The position numbers and the translations under genes are program-made. Below the pieces are notes generated by a model. The model searched no databases, was not told the origin of the DNA, and saw only the letters and a program-made list of their open reading frames with translations. Positions 15,541 to 23,539 of a DNA stretch of 41,185 nt are shown piece by piece. The stretch's first letter is position 1. Each line of letters starts with the position of its first letter. The stretch comes from Pseudarthrobacter sp. C4D7 (lineage in GTDB: Bacteria; Actinomycetota; Actinomycetes; Actinomycetales; Micrococcaceae), in the NCBI RefSeq assembly GCF_013359725.1, contig NZ_JABFMW010000016.1, positions 50,095-91,279 of the forward strand, in the 5' to 3' direction.

Positions 15541-15615
15541 CGGTGTGACTGACGCCAGGCTGCTGCCGCCCTCCGGCATGCACCCGGCGCGCCACATCTC
15601 GATGAGGAGTTACAC

Positions 15616-16896
15616 GTGAGCCAGCACGGAAGCGGCGCATCTACGCGCACCGTCCGCGACGTCGTCTTTGTGGACGGCATCCGCACACCCTTCGGCAAAG
15701 CCGGCGAGAAGGGAATCTACGCCGGAACCCGGGCCGACGACCTGATCGTGAAATGCATCCGCGGCCTGCTGCGCCGCAACCCGTCACTTCCGGCGGAACG
15801 GATCGACGAGGTGGCCATTGCCGCCACCACCCAGACCGGCGACCAGGGCCTCACCCTGGGCAGGACCGCCGCACTGCTGGCCGGCCTCCCCCGCACGGTC
15901 CCCGGCTTCGCCATCGACCGTATGTGCGCCGGGGCCATGACCGCCGTGACCACCACCGCAGGCGGCATCGGCTTCGGTGCCTACGATGTGGTGATTGCCG
16001 GCGGTGTGGAGCATATGGGCCACCACCCCATGGGCGCCGGCGCCGACCCCAATCCCCGTTTCATGTCCGAGCGCCTGGTGGACCCGGCCGCCTTGAACAT
16101 GGGGAACACTGCGGAAAACCTGCACGACCGCTTTCCGGCCATCACCAAGCAGCGCACCGACGCCTACGCCGTGGCATCCCAGGACAAGCTTGCAGCCGCC
16201 TACCAGGACGGCCGGATCCAGCCTGACCTGGTTCCCGTTGCCGCCCAGAAGCCCGGCGAAGGCTGGACTGTCCACAGCAAGGATGAACCGCCCCGTCCCG
16301 GCACCACGGTGGAAGACCTTGCCGGCCTGCGCACACCGTTCCGCGCCCACGGCCGGGTCACCGCCGGCAACGCTGCCGGCCTCAATGATGGCGCAACGGC
16401 TGCCGTCCTGGCGTCCTCGGAGGCCGCCGCAGAGCTTGGCCTGCCCGTCAAGATGCGCCTGGTCAGCTACGCCTACGCCGGTGTGGAGCCGGAGGTCATG
16501 GGCATCGGCCCCGTCCCGGCCACCGAAAAGGCACTGAAGAACGCCGGATTGACCATCGACGACATCGGCCTGTTCGAAATCAACGAGGCATTCGCCGTCC
16601 AGGTCCTGAGCTTCCTGGACCACTACGGCATTTCCGACGACGACCCCCGGGTCAACCGCTACGGCGGCGCCATTGCCGTGGGCCACCCGCTGGCCTCCTC
16701 CGGCGTCCGGCTGATGATCCAGCTGGCCCGGCAGTTCGAGGAAGACCCGTCCGTCCGCTATGGGATCACCACCATGTGCGTGGGCCTGGGCATGGGCGGC
16801 ACCGTGATCTGGGAAAACCCGCACCACCCCGACTACAGTGGAACCCCCGCCGGGGAGTCCGCCTCCGCTACCGTTTCCGAAGGAGCCATGGCATGA
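15616..16896 (+). CDS. fadA: Acetyl-CoA acyltransferase (thiolase), beta-oxidation
   Basis: This thiolase of 426 residues catalyses the last step of fatty acid beta-oxidation, splitting 3-ketoacyl-CoA with CoA. The nucleophile is Cys104 in DRMCAGAMTA; the NEAF-type loop reads EINEAFAVQ, the catalytic histidine is in AVGHPLASSG, and the second cysteine is in TMCVGLGMGG. GTG 15616 follows GAGGAG (15604-15609) at 6 nt. The stop overlaps the fadB ATG by 4 bp (ATGA). Expression is probably controlled by the palindromic operator at 15523-15538. Specific chain length cannot be told from the sequence. Confidence 0.96.
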   Translation: MSQHGSGASTRTVRDVVFVDGIRTPFGKAGEKGIYAGTRADDLIVKCIRGLLRRNPSLPAERIDEVAIAATTQTGDQGLTLGRTAALLAGLPRTVPGFAIDRMCAGAMTAVTTTAGGIGFGAYDVVIAGGVEHMGHHPMGAGADPNPRFMSERLVDPAALNMGNTAENLHDRFPAITKQRTDAYAVASQDKLAAAYQDGRIQPDLVPVAAQKPGEGWTVHSKDEPPRPGTTVEDLAGLRTPFRAHGRVTAGNAAGLNDGATAAVLASSEAAAELGLPVKMRLVSYAYAGVEPEVMGIGPVPATEKALKNAGLTIDDIGLFEINEAFAVQVLSFLDHYGISDDDPRVNRYGGAIAVGHPLASSGVRLMIQLARQFEEDPSVRYGITTMCVGLGMGGTVIWENPHHPDYSGTPAGESASATVSEGAMA

Positions 16897-19058
16897 GCGC
16901 CGCAGACTACCGCATGTTGGCGGACCTTTTCCCCAACGAAACCGTGACCCACTCCTACGTCCAGGACATCGTCCTGCCGGGAACGGCGGGCCAGGCAAGC
17001 CCGGGCACCTTCGCCCTGGTCACCCTGGACAACGACGTTGACCACACCAAGCCCACCACCCTGGGCCCCAATACGCTGGTGGAGCTCGGCACGGTACTTG
17101 AAGGCCTGCGGGACCGCGCCGCCCGCGGGGAAATTGTCGGCGTAGGTGTTACCGGAAAGCCGCACTACCTGGTGGCAGGGGCTGACCTTTCCGCCGTGAA
17201 ATCCCTTGAAGAGCGCGAACACGGACTCTGGATGGCGAAGCTGGGCCACGACGTCTACTCCACCCTGGCCAACCTGGGCGTCCCGAGCTTCGCCTTCATC
17301 AACGGCGTCGCGCTGGGCGGCGGCCTGGAGATCGCCCTGCAGTCCACCTACCGCACGGTGTCCACCGGGGCGGGCGCCCTGGCGCTGCCGGAAGGCTTCC
17401 TGGGCCTGGTTCCCGGTTGGGGCGGCGTGTACATCCTCCCCCGCCTGGTCGGCCCGGAAAATGCCGTCAAGGTGATGATCGAGAACCCGCTCAGCAACAA
17501 CCGGACGCTGTCCGGTGCACAGGCGTTCGGCATGGGAATCGCGGACGCCCTCTTTGAGCCTGCCGACTTCCTGGAACAGTCGCTGGCCTGGGCCGCGGGA
17601 GTCATCACCGGCGAGGTGGTCCCTGAGCGGGCCAACGCCGTCGACCCGTCCTCCCCTGACACTGCCGCCCGCTGGAGCGCGGCCGTGGCCGCGGGCCGGA
17701 AGTTCGTGGAAGGCAAGACCTCCAATGCCTCCCCGGCCCCCGCCAAGGTCCTGGACATTCTGGAAGCCAACCGCACCATGACCGCCGCGGAATCCGCCAC
17801 ACTGGAGTGCGAGACCCTGGCGGACCTGATGCAGACCGATGAGTTCCGGTCCACCGTCTACGCCTTCCTCGACCTGGTGCAGAAGCGCGGCAAGCGGCCC
17901 GCCGGCGCTCCGGACCGCAAGCTGGCCCGGCCTGTCACCAAAGTGGGCGTGGTGGGCGCCGGCCTGATGGCCGGCCAGCTGGCTCTGCTCTTCGCGCGGC
18001 AGCTGAAGGTGCCTGTGGTCCTGACCGACATCGACCAGGCCCGGGTGGACAAGGGCGTGTCCTACGTCCACGGCGAGGTGGATAAACTCCTCGCGAAGAA
18101 GCGCCTCAGCCAGGACGCTGCCAACCGCACCAAGGCGCTGGTAACGGGCTCGGTGTCCAAGGAAGCCTTCGCGGACGCCGACTTCGTGATCGAAGCGGTG
18201 TTCGAGGAACTGCACATCAAAAAGCAGGTCTTCGCCGAACTTGAGGCCATCGTGTCGCCGGAGTGCATCCTGGCCACCAACACGTCGTCCCTCTCGGTGA
18301 CGGAGATGGCCGCGGACCTGCAGCACCCGGAGCGGTTGGTGGGCTTCCACTTCTTCAACCCCGTGGCTGTCATGCCGCTGCTGGAAATCGTCCGTGCCCC
18401 GCGGACCGACGACGCCGTGCTGGCCACCGCCTTCGAGCTGGCCAAGGCCTTGAAGAAGACCGGCGTACTGGTCAAAGATGCGGCAGCATTCGTGGTCAAC
18501 CGCATCCTGCTGCGGCTGATGGGTGAAGTGACGGCTGCGTTCGACGAAGGCACACCGGCCGAGGTGGCGGACGCTGCGCTGCGGCCCATGGGACTGCCCA
18601 TGACACCGTTCACGCTGCTGGCCATGGTGGGCCTGCCCGTGGCCCAGCACGTCCAGGAATCGCTGAACGCCGCCTTCGGTGACCGCTTCCCGGTCTCCGA
18701 CAACCTCAAGAAGCTCATCGACAACAACGTCAAGGCACTGTGGGAGACCGCCCCGGATGGTTCCCGGGCCATTCCCCAGGCCACCCTTGAGCTGATGTCC
18801 TTTGGCTCCAACCCGTCCACGGCGGAGGAGGTGCTGCGCCGCGTGCAGGACGCCCTGGCTGAGGAAATCGGCCTGATGCTGGACGAAGGCGTCGTGGCCG
18901 GGGCCGAGGACATCGACCTGTGCATGATCCTGGGCGCCGGCTGGCCCATGTTCCTGGGCGGCATCACGCCGTACCTGGACCGGGTGGGCGCCTCGGAGCG
19001 GGTCACCGGCAAGCGCTTCCTGGCGTCCGGCGTCGCGTCCAGCCCCGTCCGCGGGTAG
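16893..19058 (+). CDS. fadB: Multifunctional enoyl-CoA hydratase/3-hydroxyacyl-CoA dehydrogenase
   Basis: The 721-residue fusion has an N-terminal enoyl-CoA hydratase/isomerase domain (about 15-230) with the oxyanion loop AGADLSAV (95-102) and catalytic glutamates Glu146 and Glu167. A 3-hydroxyacyl-CoA dehydrogenase follows: the NAD-binding loop VGAGLMAG starts at 354, the HFFNPV motif holds the catalytic histidine, and two C-terminal helical domains complete it. It performs the hydration and dehydrogenation steps before the thiolase encoded just upstream. ATG 16893 overlaps the fadA stop and follows AAGGAG (16880-16885). The gene is convergent with the ECF ATPase gene, only 12 bp away. Confidence 0.96.
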   Translation: MSAADYRMLADLFPNETVTHSYVQDIVLPGTAGQASPGTFALVTLDNDVDHTKPTTLGPNTLVELGTVLEGLRDRAARGEIVGVGVTGKPHYLVAGADLSAVKSLEEREHGLWMAKLGHDVYSTLANLGVPSFAFINGVALGGGLEIALQSTYRTVSTGAGALALPEGFLGLVPGWGGVYILPRLVGPENAVKVMIENPLSNNRTLSGAQAFGMGIADALFEPADFLEQSLAWAAGVITGEVVPERANAVDPSSPDTAARWSAAVAAGRKFVEGKTSNASPAPAKVLDILEANRTMTAAESATLECETLADLMQTDEFRSTVYAFLDLVQKRGKRPAGAPDRKLARPVTKVGVVGAGLMAGQLALLFARQLKVPVVLTDIDQARVDKGVSYVHGEVDKLLAKKRLSQDAANRTKALVTGSVSKEAFADADFVIEAVFEELHIKKQVFAELEAIVSPECILATNTSSLSVTEMAADLQHPERLVGFHFFNPVAVMPLLEIVRAPRTDDAVLATAFELAKALKKTGVLVKDAAAFVVNRILLRLMGEVTAAFDEGTPAEVADAALRPMGLPMTPFTLLAMVGLPVAQHVQESLNAAFGDRFPVSDNLKKLIDNNVKALWETAPDGSRAIPQATLELMSFGSNPSTAEEVLRRVQDALAEEIGLMLDEGVVAGAEDIDLCMILGAGWPMFLGGITPYLDRVGASERVTGKRFLASGVASSPVRG

Positions 19059-19070
19059 GCGGACCGGCGG

Positions 19071-20693
19071 TCAGGCCGGAACCAGCCGGCCGCCGTCAAG
19101 CGACAGAATGCGGTGCGCCGCCGCGCGTGCATAGCCCAGCTCATGGGTGACCAGCACGACGGCGGCGCCCGCCTCCGCTGCCGACCGCACGGCGGCGTCG
19201 AGCATGGCCAGCCCGGCGCCATCCAGCGCCACGGTGGGCTCATCCAGTGCCAGGACCGCCGGCCTGCGCGCCAGGACAGTGGCCAGCGCGAGCAGGCGCT
19301 GGGCGGACGCCGGAAGTTCGGCCGGATGCTCCCGGGCCGCGTCCGCAAGGCCAACAGCCTGCAGGGCCCTGGCGGCACGCTCCGCAGCCATGGCCGGCCC
19401 AACCAGGCGTTCCAGGCCAAACCCGACCTCCCGCAGCACTGTCCGTTCGAACAGCTGGTCGCGGGGGTGCTGGAACACCAGGCCCACTGACGCCGCAGTT
19501 GTTCCCACCGGAGCGCCGGCGATGTCACTGCCGCGGACCAGGACTGTGCCCGCGGTGGGGCGCATCAGCCCGTTGAAGTGGCGCAGGAGTGTTGACTTGC
19601 CGGCGCCGTTGGGCCCGGTGACAGCGACTATTTCTCCCGGGTGGACCGCCAGGTGGACGTCCTGGAGCACCAGGGGCCGGCGCACTGGATCCCGCCGTCG
19701 ACGTGCACGGCGGGAAACCGGCGCTTCCTGGTAGCCAAAAGACAAGCCCTGCAGCTCCAGCGCTGCGGGTTCCCCCTGCTTCGGGCGGCTGGAGGTCGCG
19801 ACGCTGGACGGTAGTGACGCCGGCGGGGCGACCAGCCGCCGGATGGCACGCGGCAGCCGCCCGGAGCCAGGTCCGAAGAAGGAAGGCGGCCCTCCCGCAG
19901 TGAGCGTGCCGCCCTCCAGGACCAGCCAGGTGCCGGCCTCCAGCAGCAGCGGCTCCACTGCCTGGCTGAGGATGACGACAGCGGTCCCCCGCTTGACCAG
20001 GTTCCGGACCAGGGCGGCAAGCCCGGCGGAGCCGGCCGCGTCCAGGGAGGCGAACGGCTCGTCCATCACCAGCACAGGTGGCCCCGCAATGATGGCGCAA
20101 CCAATGGCCAGACGCCGGAGCTGGCCGCCGGACAGCCTGGCGGGATCCCGGGCCAGGATGCCGTCCAGTCCCAGCAGGCCCGCGGTGTTATCCACGGCTG
20201 CCTTCATGCTGCCGCGGTCCATACCGGTGTTCTCCAACCCGAACGCCAGTTCCTCCGCCACAGTGGCCCTAACGGTGGACAGCACCGCAGCAGGGTCCTG
20301 GGGCACGAATCCCACGTGCCGGCCCCACTGGGCGGGATCGATCCGCGGGTCCCCCGTGCCGCCGACGAACTCCAGGCGCGTGCCGGACAGCTCGAGGTAC
20401 CCCGCCAAGGTGCCGTGGCCGCCCGGCGGCAGCCAGCCCGCCAGCAGCCGGCCCAGGGTGGACTTGCCGCTGCCGGAGGCGCCCAGGATGGCCGTGAAGG
20501 AGCCCGAAGCCACGGAAACAGCTGCGTCCTTCAGGGCGGGGGCGTGTGCGTCGTGGAAGGTGAAGTCCCTGATGCCGGCAGCCAGGACGGGCGCGGATGC
20601 ACTGCCGGCTGCCTTCTCTGCACCTGCGTTCTGTGTGCCTGTGTTCTGTGTGCCTGCGCTCCCGAAACACTGCGGGGCCACGTGTTCAGCCAT
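19071..20693 (-). CDS. ecfA: Fused ECF-type ABC transporter ATPase (two ATP-binding domains)
   Basis: The 540-residue protein contains two complete ATP-binding domains, as in YkoD. Domain 1 has Walker A GASGSGKST (71-79), signature LSGGQ (187-191) and Walker B VLVMDEP with Glu212, but the switch histidine is missing: the loop reads ILSQAVE (Gln244). Domain 2 has Walker A GPNGAGKST (360-368), Walker B with Glu485 and a normal switch His517 in VTHE, but its signature has decayed to LPASAQ (460-465). One composite ATP site is thus canonical and the other degenerate. A Thr/Gly/Ala-rich tail of about 35 residues precedes domain 1. ATG 20693 overlaps the end of the T-component gene by 8 bp. It energises the importer encoded upstream. 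Confidence 0.93.
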   Translation of the reverse strand: MAEHVAPQCFGSAGTQNTGTQNAGAEKAAGSASAPVLAAGIRDFTFHDAHAPALKDAAVSVASGSFTAILGASGSGKSTLGRLLAGWLPPGGHGTLAGYLELSGTRLEFVGGTGDPRIDPAQWGRHVGFVPQDPAAVLSTVRATVAEELAFGLENTGMDRGSMKAAVDNTAGLLGLDGILARDPARLSGGQLRRLAIGCAIIAGPPVLVMDEPFASLDAAGSAGLAALVRNLVKRGTAVVILSQAVEPLLLEAGTWLVLEGGTLTAGGPPSFFGPGSGRLPRAIRRLVAPPASLPSSVATSSRPKQGEPAALELQGLSFGYQEAPVSRRARRRRDPVRRPLVLQDVHLAVHPGEIVAVTGPNGAGKSTLLRHFNGLMRPTAGTVLVRGSDIAGAPVGTTAASVGLVFQHPRDQLFERTVLREVGFGLERLVGPAMAAERAARALQAVGLADAAREHPAELPASAQRLLALATVLARRPAVLALDEPTVALDGAGLAMLDAAVRSAAEAGAAVVLVTHELGYARAAAHRILSLDGGRLVPA

Positions 20694-21474
20694 TCGCGCC
20701 TGCCTGCACCACGCGGGCAACGACGGCGGCCAGGGCTGCCAGCACCAGGAGGACGCGCACTGCCCGCTGCAGGACGGAATCGGGTACCTCGCGGTAGCTG
20801 GTCCGTGGACCGGCGTTACCCAGTCCACGGGCTTCCAGGGCAGCAGCCCGAGTACCGGCGTCCTCGATCAGGGACAGGACCAGCGGGACGGCCTGCAGCC
20901 GGAAGGCGGCCACCCTGGAGGCCAGGCCCCGGGAGATGACCAGGCCGCGCGATTCCTGGGCTTGGCGGATGCTGCGCGCCCGCCCGGCAATGGCCGGCAG
21001 CAGGGTCAAGGTTGACGCCAGCACGAAAGCGAACCGGCCCTGCACGCCACGGGCGGACAGCGCCGCCACCAGGTCCGGGACGCTGACGCTGAAGGAGAAC
21101 AGGAGCAGGGCGAGAACCACTGCGGCCAGCTGGAGGATGCGCTGCACGGCGAATTGCAGGCCCTCGGCCGTGATGCGGGCGGGTCCCCATTCAGCCAGCA
21201 CGGTCCTTCCTTCCGGGAAGAAGAGGCCGTGCAGCACCAGCAGTGACAGGCCCAGGGGAACCAGGACCGCCGCAGCAGCGGGCACCACGCGGCGCGCCGT
21301 CCCCGCAGCCGCCGACAGGCCCAGGCAAGCCGCAACCACGGCCACTGACAGCACCCAGTCTGCTGCCGCCGTCGTGATGGCCGCTGCGCTTCCGGCAGCA
21401 GCCAGCAACGTCAGCGGGTTGACCCGCCGATGCCGGGGCGCGGGAAGGGTCCTGCCTGCCGGAGATACTGACAC
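20686..21474 (-). CDS. ecfT: ECF transporter T component (EcfT)
   Basis: The 262-residue membrane protein has about 5-6 hydrophobic segments and the two Ala-Arg-Gly coupling motifs typical of EcfT (LSARGVQGRF and LEARGLGNAG) that dock onto the ATPases. GTG 21474 lies 11 nt after the S-component stop, beginning MSVSPAGRT; no strong Shine-Dalgarno sequence is visible, so translation is probably coupled. An upstream in-frame extension would overlap the whole S-component gene and is rejected. It links the S component to the fused ATPase. Confidence 0.9.
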   Translation of the reverse strand: MSVSPAGRTLPAPRHRRVNPLTLLAAAGSAAAITTAAADWVLSVAVVAACLGLSAAAGTARRVVPAAAAVLVPLGLSLLVLHGLFFPEGRTVLAEWGPARITAEGLQFAVQRILQLAAVVLALLLFSFSVSVPDLVAALSARGVQGRFAFVLASTLTLLPAIAGRARSIRQAQESRGLVISRGLASRVAAFRLQAVPLVLSLIEDAGTRAAALEARGLGNAGPRTSYREVPDSVLQRAVRVLLVLAALAAVVARVVQAGANG

Positions 21475-21485
21475 GGTGCCCGGAC

Positions 21486-22358
21486 TCAGCCGTTCAGGGT
21501 CGGATCGTTGGCCTGGCCGGAAGCGCCGGCGCGGGCGTCCACCTTCCCCGCGGGAGCCGCGTTGGTGCCGGCGAGGACCCGGTGGCGCCGGATGAAGGGG
21601 AACTGCTGGCGTGTGCGCCCGGGCAGCGCATAGACCAGGACGGCCACGATGGTGAACACGATGGCTTTGTCCATGGGGTCGGACAGCAGTGCCTGCTTGG
21701 TGATGGCGGCCAGGAGGGTGTCCCCCATGGCCCGGAAGGCGCTGACGATGGCGCCGGTGGCTACGCCCGACGTTCCGCCGAAGACGAAGGCGGCCACGGG
21801 GGCGGACACCACACCGGCGATGATGCCTGTGATGAAGCCGGCCACGGGTGCCAGATAAAAGCGGCGGAAGAGGCCATAGCGGGCGGCGAGGCCGGCAAGG
21901 CAGCCGATGAGCGCGGCGCCTGCGGCGAACGGGAGCACGGTGGGGTTGAAGAAGGACCAGACGATGCTGCTGAGGGCGCCGGTGGCAGCACCGGCCGCCG
22001 GCCCGGCCAGGACGGCGATCAGCACGGTGCCGATGGCATCGAGGTAGAAGGGAACAAGGGTGCTGCCCACGAACTGGCCCAGGATGATGTTCAGGACCAG
22101 CGCCACCGGGATCAATACCAGGGTGGAGGCGGGAAGGGTGGGCAGGACGGCGGCGATCAGCAGGACTGCTCCGGCCAGGAACCCGGTGAGGGCAATCAGG
22201 GCCGACGCGCTGCCCGGACCGCCGGTGATGTCTGCCGGCTGGTTGAGGACCAGGTAGACGTAGGTGGCCGCGATGGCCAGGGCGCCGAGGATCTCCAGCA
22301 GCCGGCGGCGTGCGGTGGGGCGTTCCTGGGACGGAAGCGTCAAAGATGGCGATGACAT
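21486..22358 (-). CDS. ECF transporter S component (substrate-binding membrane protein)
   Basis: This 290-residue membrane protein has about 7-8 hydrophobic segments between residues 22 and 255, followed by a hydrophilic Ala/Gly-rich C-terminus. The stretch LGQFVGSTLVPFYLDAIGT followed by an Ala/Gly-rich helix is typical of ECF S components. ATG 22358 is preferred over ATG 22367 because AAAGGA then sits 9 nt upstream. It is first in the S-T-A order, the same order as ykoE-ykoC-type importers with fused ATPases. The nucleoside hydrolase gene just upstream suggests a nucleoside or nucleoside-like vitamin as substrate, but the sequence alone does not decide this. Confidence 0.85.
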   Translation of the reverse strand: MSSPSLTLPSQERPTARRRLLEILGALAIAATYVYLVLNQPADITGGPGSASALIALTGFLAGAVLLIAAVLPTLPASTLVLIPVALVLNIILGQFVGSTLVPFYLDAIGTVLIAVLAGPAAGAATGALSSIVWSFFNPTVLPFAAGAALIGCLAGLAARYGLFRRFYLAPVAGFITGIIAGVVSAPVAAFVFGGTSGVATGAIVSAFRAMGDTLLAAITKQALLSDPMDKAIVFTIVAVLVYALPGRTRQQFPFIRRHRVLAGTNAAPAGKVDARAGASGQANDPTLNG

Positions 22359-22365
22359 GGGGAGC

Positions 22366-22478
22366 ATTCCTTTGGGTGCAGGCAGTGGGCCCGGCAGTAC
22401 CGGGTGGATGTGGACTGCCTATGTCACCTCGGCAGAATCCGGCGGCAACTGCGCCGGGCCGGTCCGGATCCCATTCTA
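22366..22478 (-). promoter_or_regulatory. Promoter and structured 5' leader of the ECF importer
   Basis: On the minus strand TAGAAT (22478-22473) is a likely -10, which gives a leader of about 108 nt. The leader contains a stacked hairpin: AGGCAGT (22420-22414) pairs with ACTGCCT (22386-22380), enclosing CCCGG/CCGGG (22404-22400 with 22394-22390). Upstream, CCGGCG (22457-22452) can pair with CGCCGG (22444-22439), or instead ATCCGG (22469-22464) can pair with CCGGAT (22442-22437); the two are mutually exclusive. The ribosome binding site follows. No known riboswitch consensus (TPP, cobalamin, purine) is recognised. Confidence 0.5.
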
Positions 22479-22507
22479 CCGGCCGTTGCCACGGGGAGGT
22501 CTGTTCC

Positions 22508-23533
22508 TCAGCCCGCGCGGCGGGCAAGGGCTCCGACGGCGGAGACCAGCTCACGGAACGCCTGCTCCGGATTGTTCCGGGAGACAATCCGGGCGTTGGG
22601 GGGTGCGCCCCAGAGTCCCCGGAAGTCGGCCACTGTTGTTCCCATCAGGAGCGGCGACTCCGTTTCGACGTCGATGGTGGCGGGGCGGGTGCTGTACTCG
22701 AGAGTCCCGGCAGCCACCCCGGCGGCAAAGAAGTCGTGGACGTGGGCCAGGTAGCCCTGGTCGTAGTGGCGGTGGAACTCGAAGTAGAAGCGAAGCGCAT
22801 CCGAGAGATGCCTGATGAGGGTGTTGTCGGAGGTGCTGCGGCGGCCTTCCGCGTCCCCGGGGAGGACAAGTTCCGGAACGGCGGCTCCCGCGGCCCGGGC
22901 AACCTCTGCCACGTGGGCCGGGTGCAGTTCCATGCGTTCAGTGCTGTCGAGGGAGCAAACGATGGGCAGCCTGTCCAAGGGTCGGCCGCGGTAGGCGGCG
23001 TAGACCTCCTTGGCGGCGTGCGGATCCACGTGGGTGTTCCACTCTGCCGTGGGGGTGGTGTTGCCCTGGTGGTAGAAGGCGCCGCCCATGATCACCACCT
23101 TCGCCAGGAGCTCCGGGAGTTCCGGTTCCTGCCGCAGGGCCAGGGCGAAGTTGGTGAGCGGAGCGGTGATGAGGGCAGTCAGCTCCCCCGGCCTGGCCCT
23201 GGCGTGTTCGATCCACAGGTCCACCGCATTGCGTGGACTTGGCTGGCCGGACGGCTCCGGCAACACCGCGTAGCCGATCCCCTGCGGCCCGTGAGTTTCA
23301 GGGGTGGTGACCAACGGGACGGACAACGGCTCGCGTGCCCCCACCGCCACCTGCACGCCCGGCCGGCCGCACAGCTCCAGCAGGGCGAGGGTGTTGCGCG
23401 CCACCTGGTCGGCGTCGACGTTGCCCGGGGTGGCCGTGACCGCCACGAGCTCCGTGTCCGGAAGGGCGGCCAGGTAGGCAAGGGCCAGGGCATCGTCGAT
23501 GCCGGTATCGACATCAAGGAGGTAGGCAGGCAC
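22508..23533 (-). CDS. Nucleoside hydrolase (IunH/Rih family)
   Basis: This 341-residue enzyme cleaves the N-glycosidic bond of ribonucleosides. The calcium-binding N-terminal motif is DVDTGIDD (Asp7, Asp9, Asp13, Asp14). Further ligands and substrate residues are in AEWNTHVDP (Glu164, Asn166, Asp170), and the catalytic histidine region is HVHDFFAA. The base specificity cannot be told. GTG 23533 lies 6 nt after the aldo/keto reductase stop, so it is translationally coupled. The ECF importer downstream, about 150 bp away, is the natural partner: uptake of a nucleoside-like compound, then hydrolysis in the cytoplasm. Queuosine-type salvage in other bacteria uses the same pairing of protein families. 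Confidence 0.93.
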   Translation of the reverse strand: MPAYLLDVDTGIDDALALAYLAALPDTELVAVTATPGNVDADQVARNTLALLELCGRPGVQVAVGAREPLSVPLVTTPETHGPQGIGYAVLPEPSGQPSPRNAVDLWIEHARARPGELTALITAPLTNFALALRQEPELPELLAKVVIMGGAFYHQGNTTPTAEWNTHVDPHAAKEVYAAYRGRPLDRLPIVCSLDSTERMELHPAHVAEVARAAGAAVPELVLPGDAEGRRSTSDNTLIRHLSDALRFYFEFHRHYDQGYLAHVHDFFAAGVAAGTLEYSTRPATIDVETESPLLMGTTVADFRGLWGAPPNARIVSRNNPEQAFRELVSAVGALARRAG

Positions 23534-23539
23534 GGCTGA

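Noticed and set aside
16833..18650. 605-codon open frame on the minus strand opposite fadB
   Set aside because: It is a high-GC antisense shadow: low-complexity His/Gly/Val-rich translation, no family resemblance, and fadB on the plus strand is unambiguous.
20694..20828. Longer start for the ECF ATPase at 20828
   Set aside because: It would add 45 Trp/Pro/Cys-rich residues encoded inside ecfT; ATG 20693 fits the 8-bp operon overlap.
22359..22507. TPP or cobalamin riboswitch before the ECF genes
   Set aside because: Neither the TPP core (CTGAGA...) nor the cobalamin box is present, so the leader is reported as structured but unclassified.
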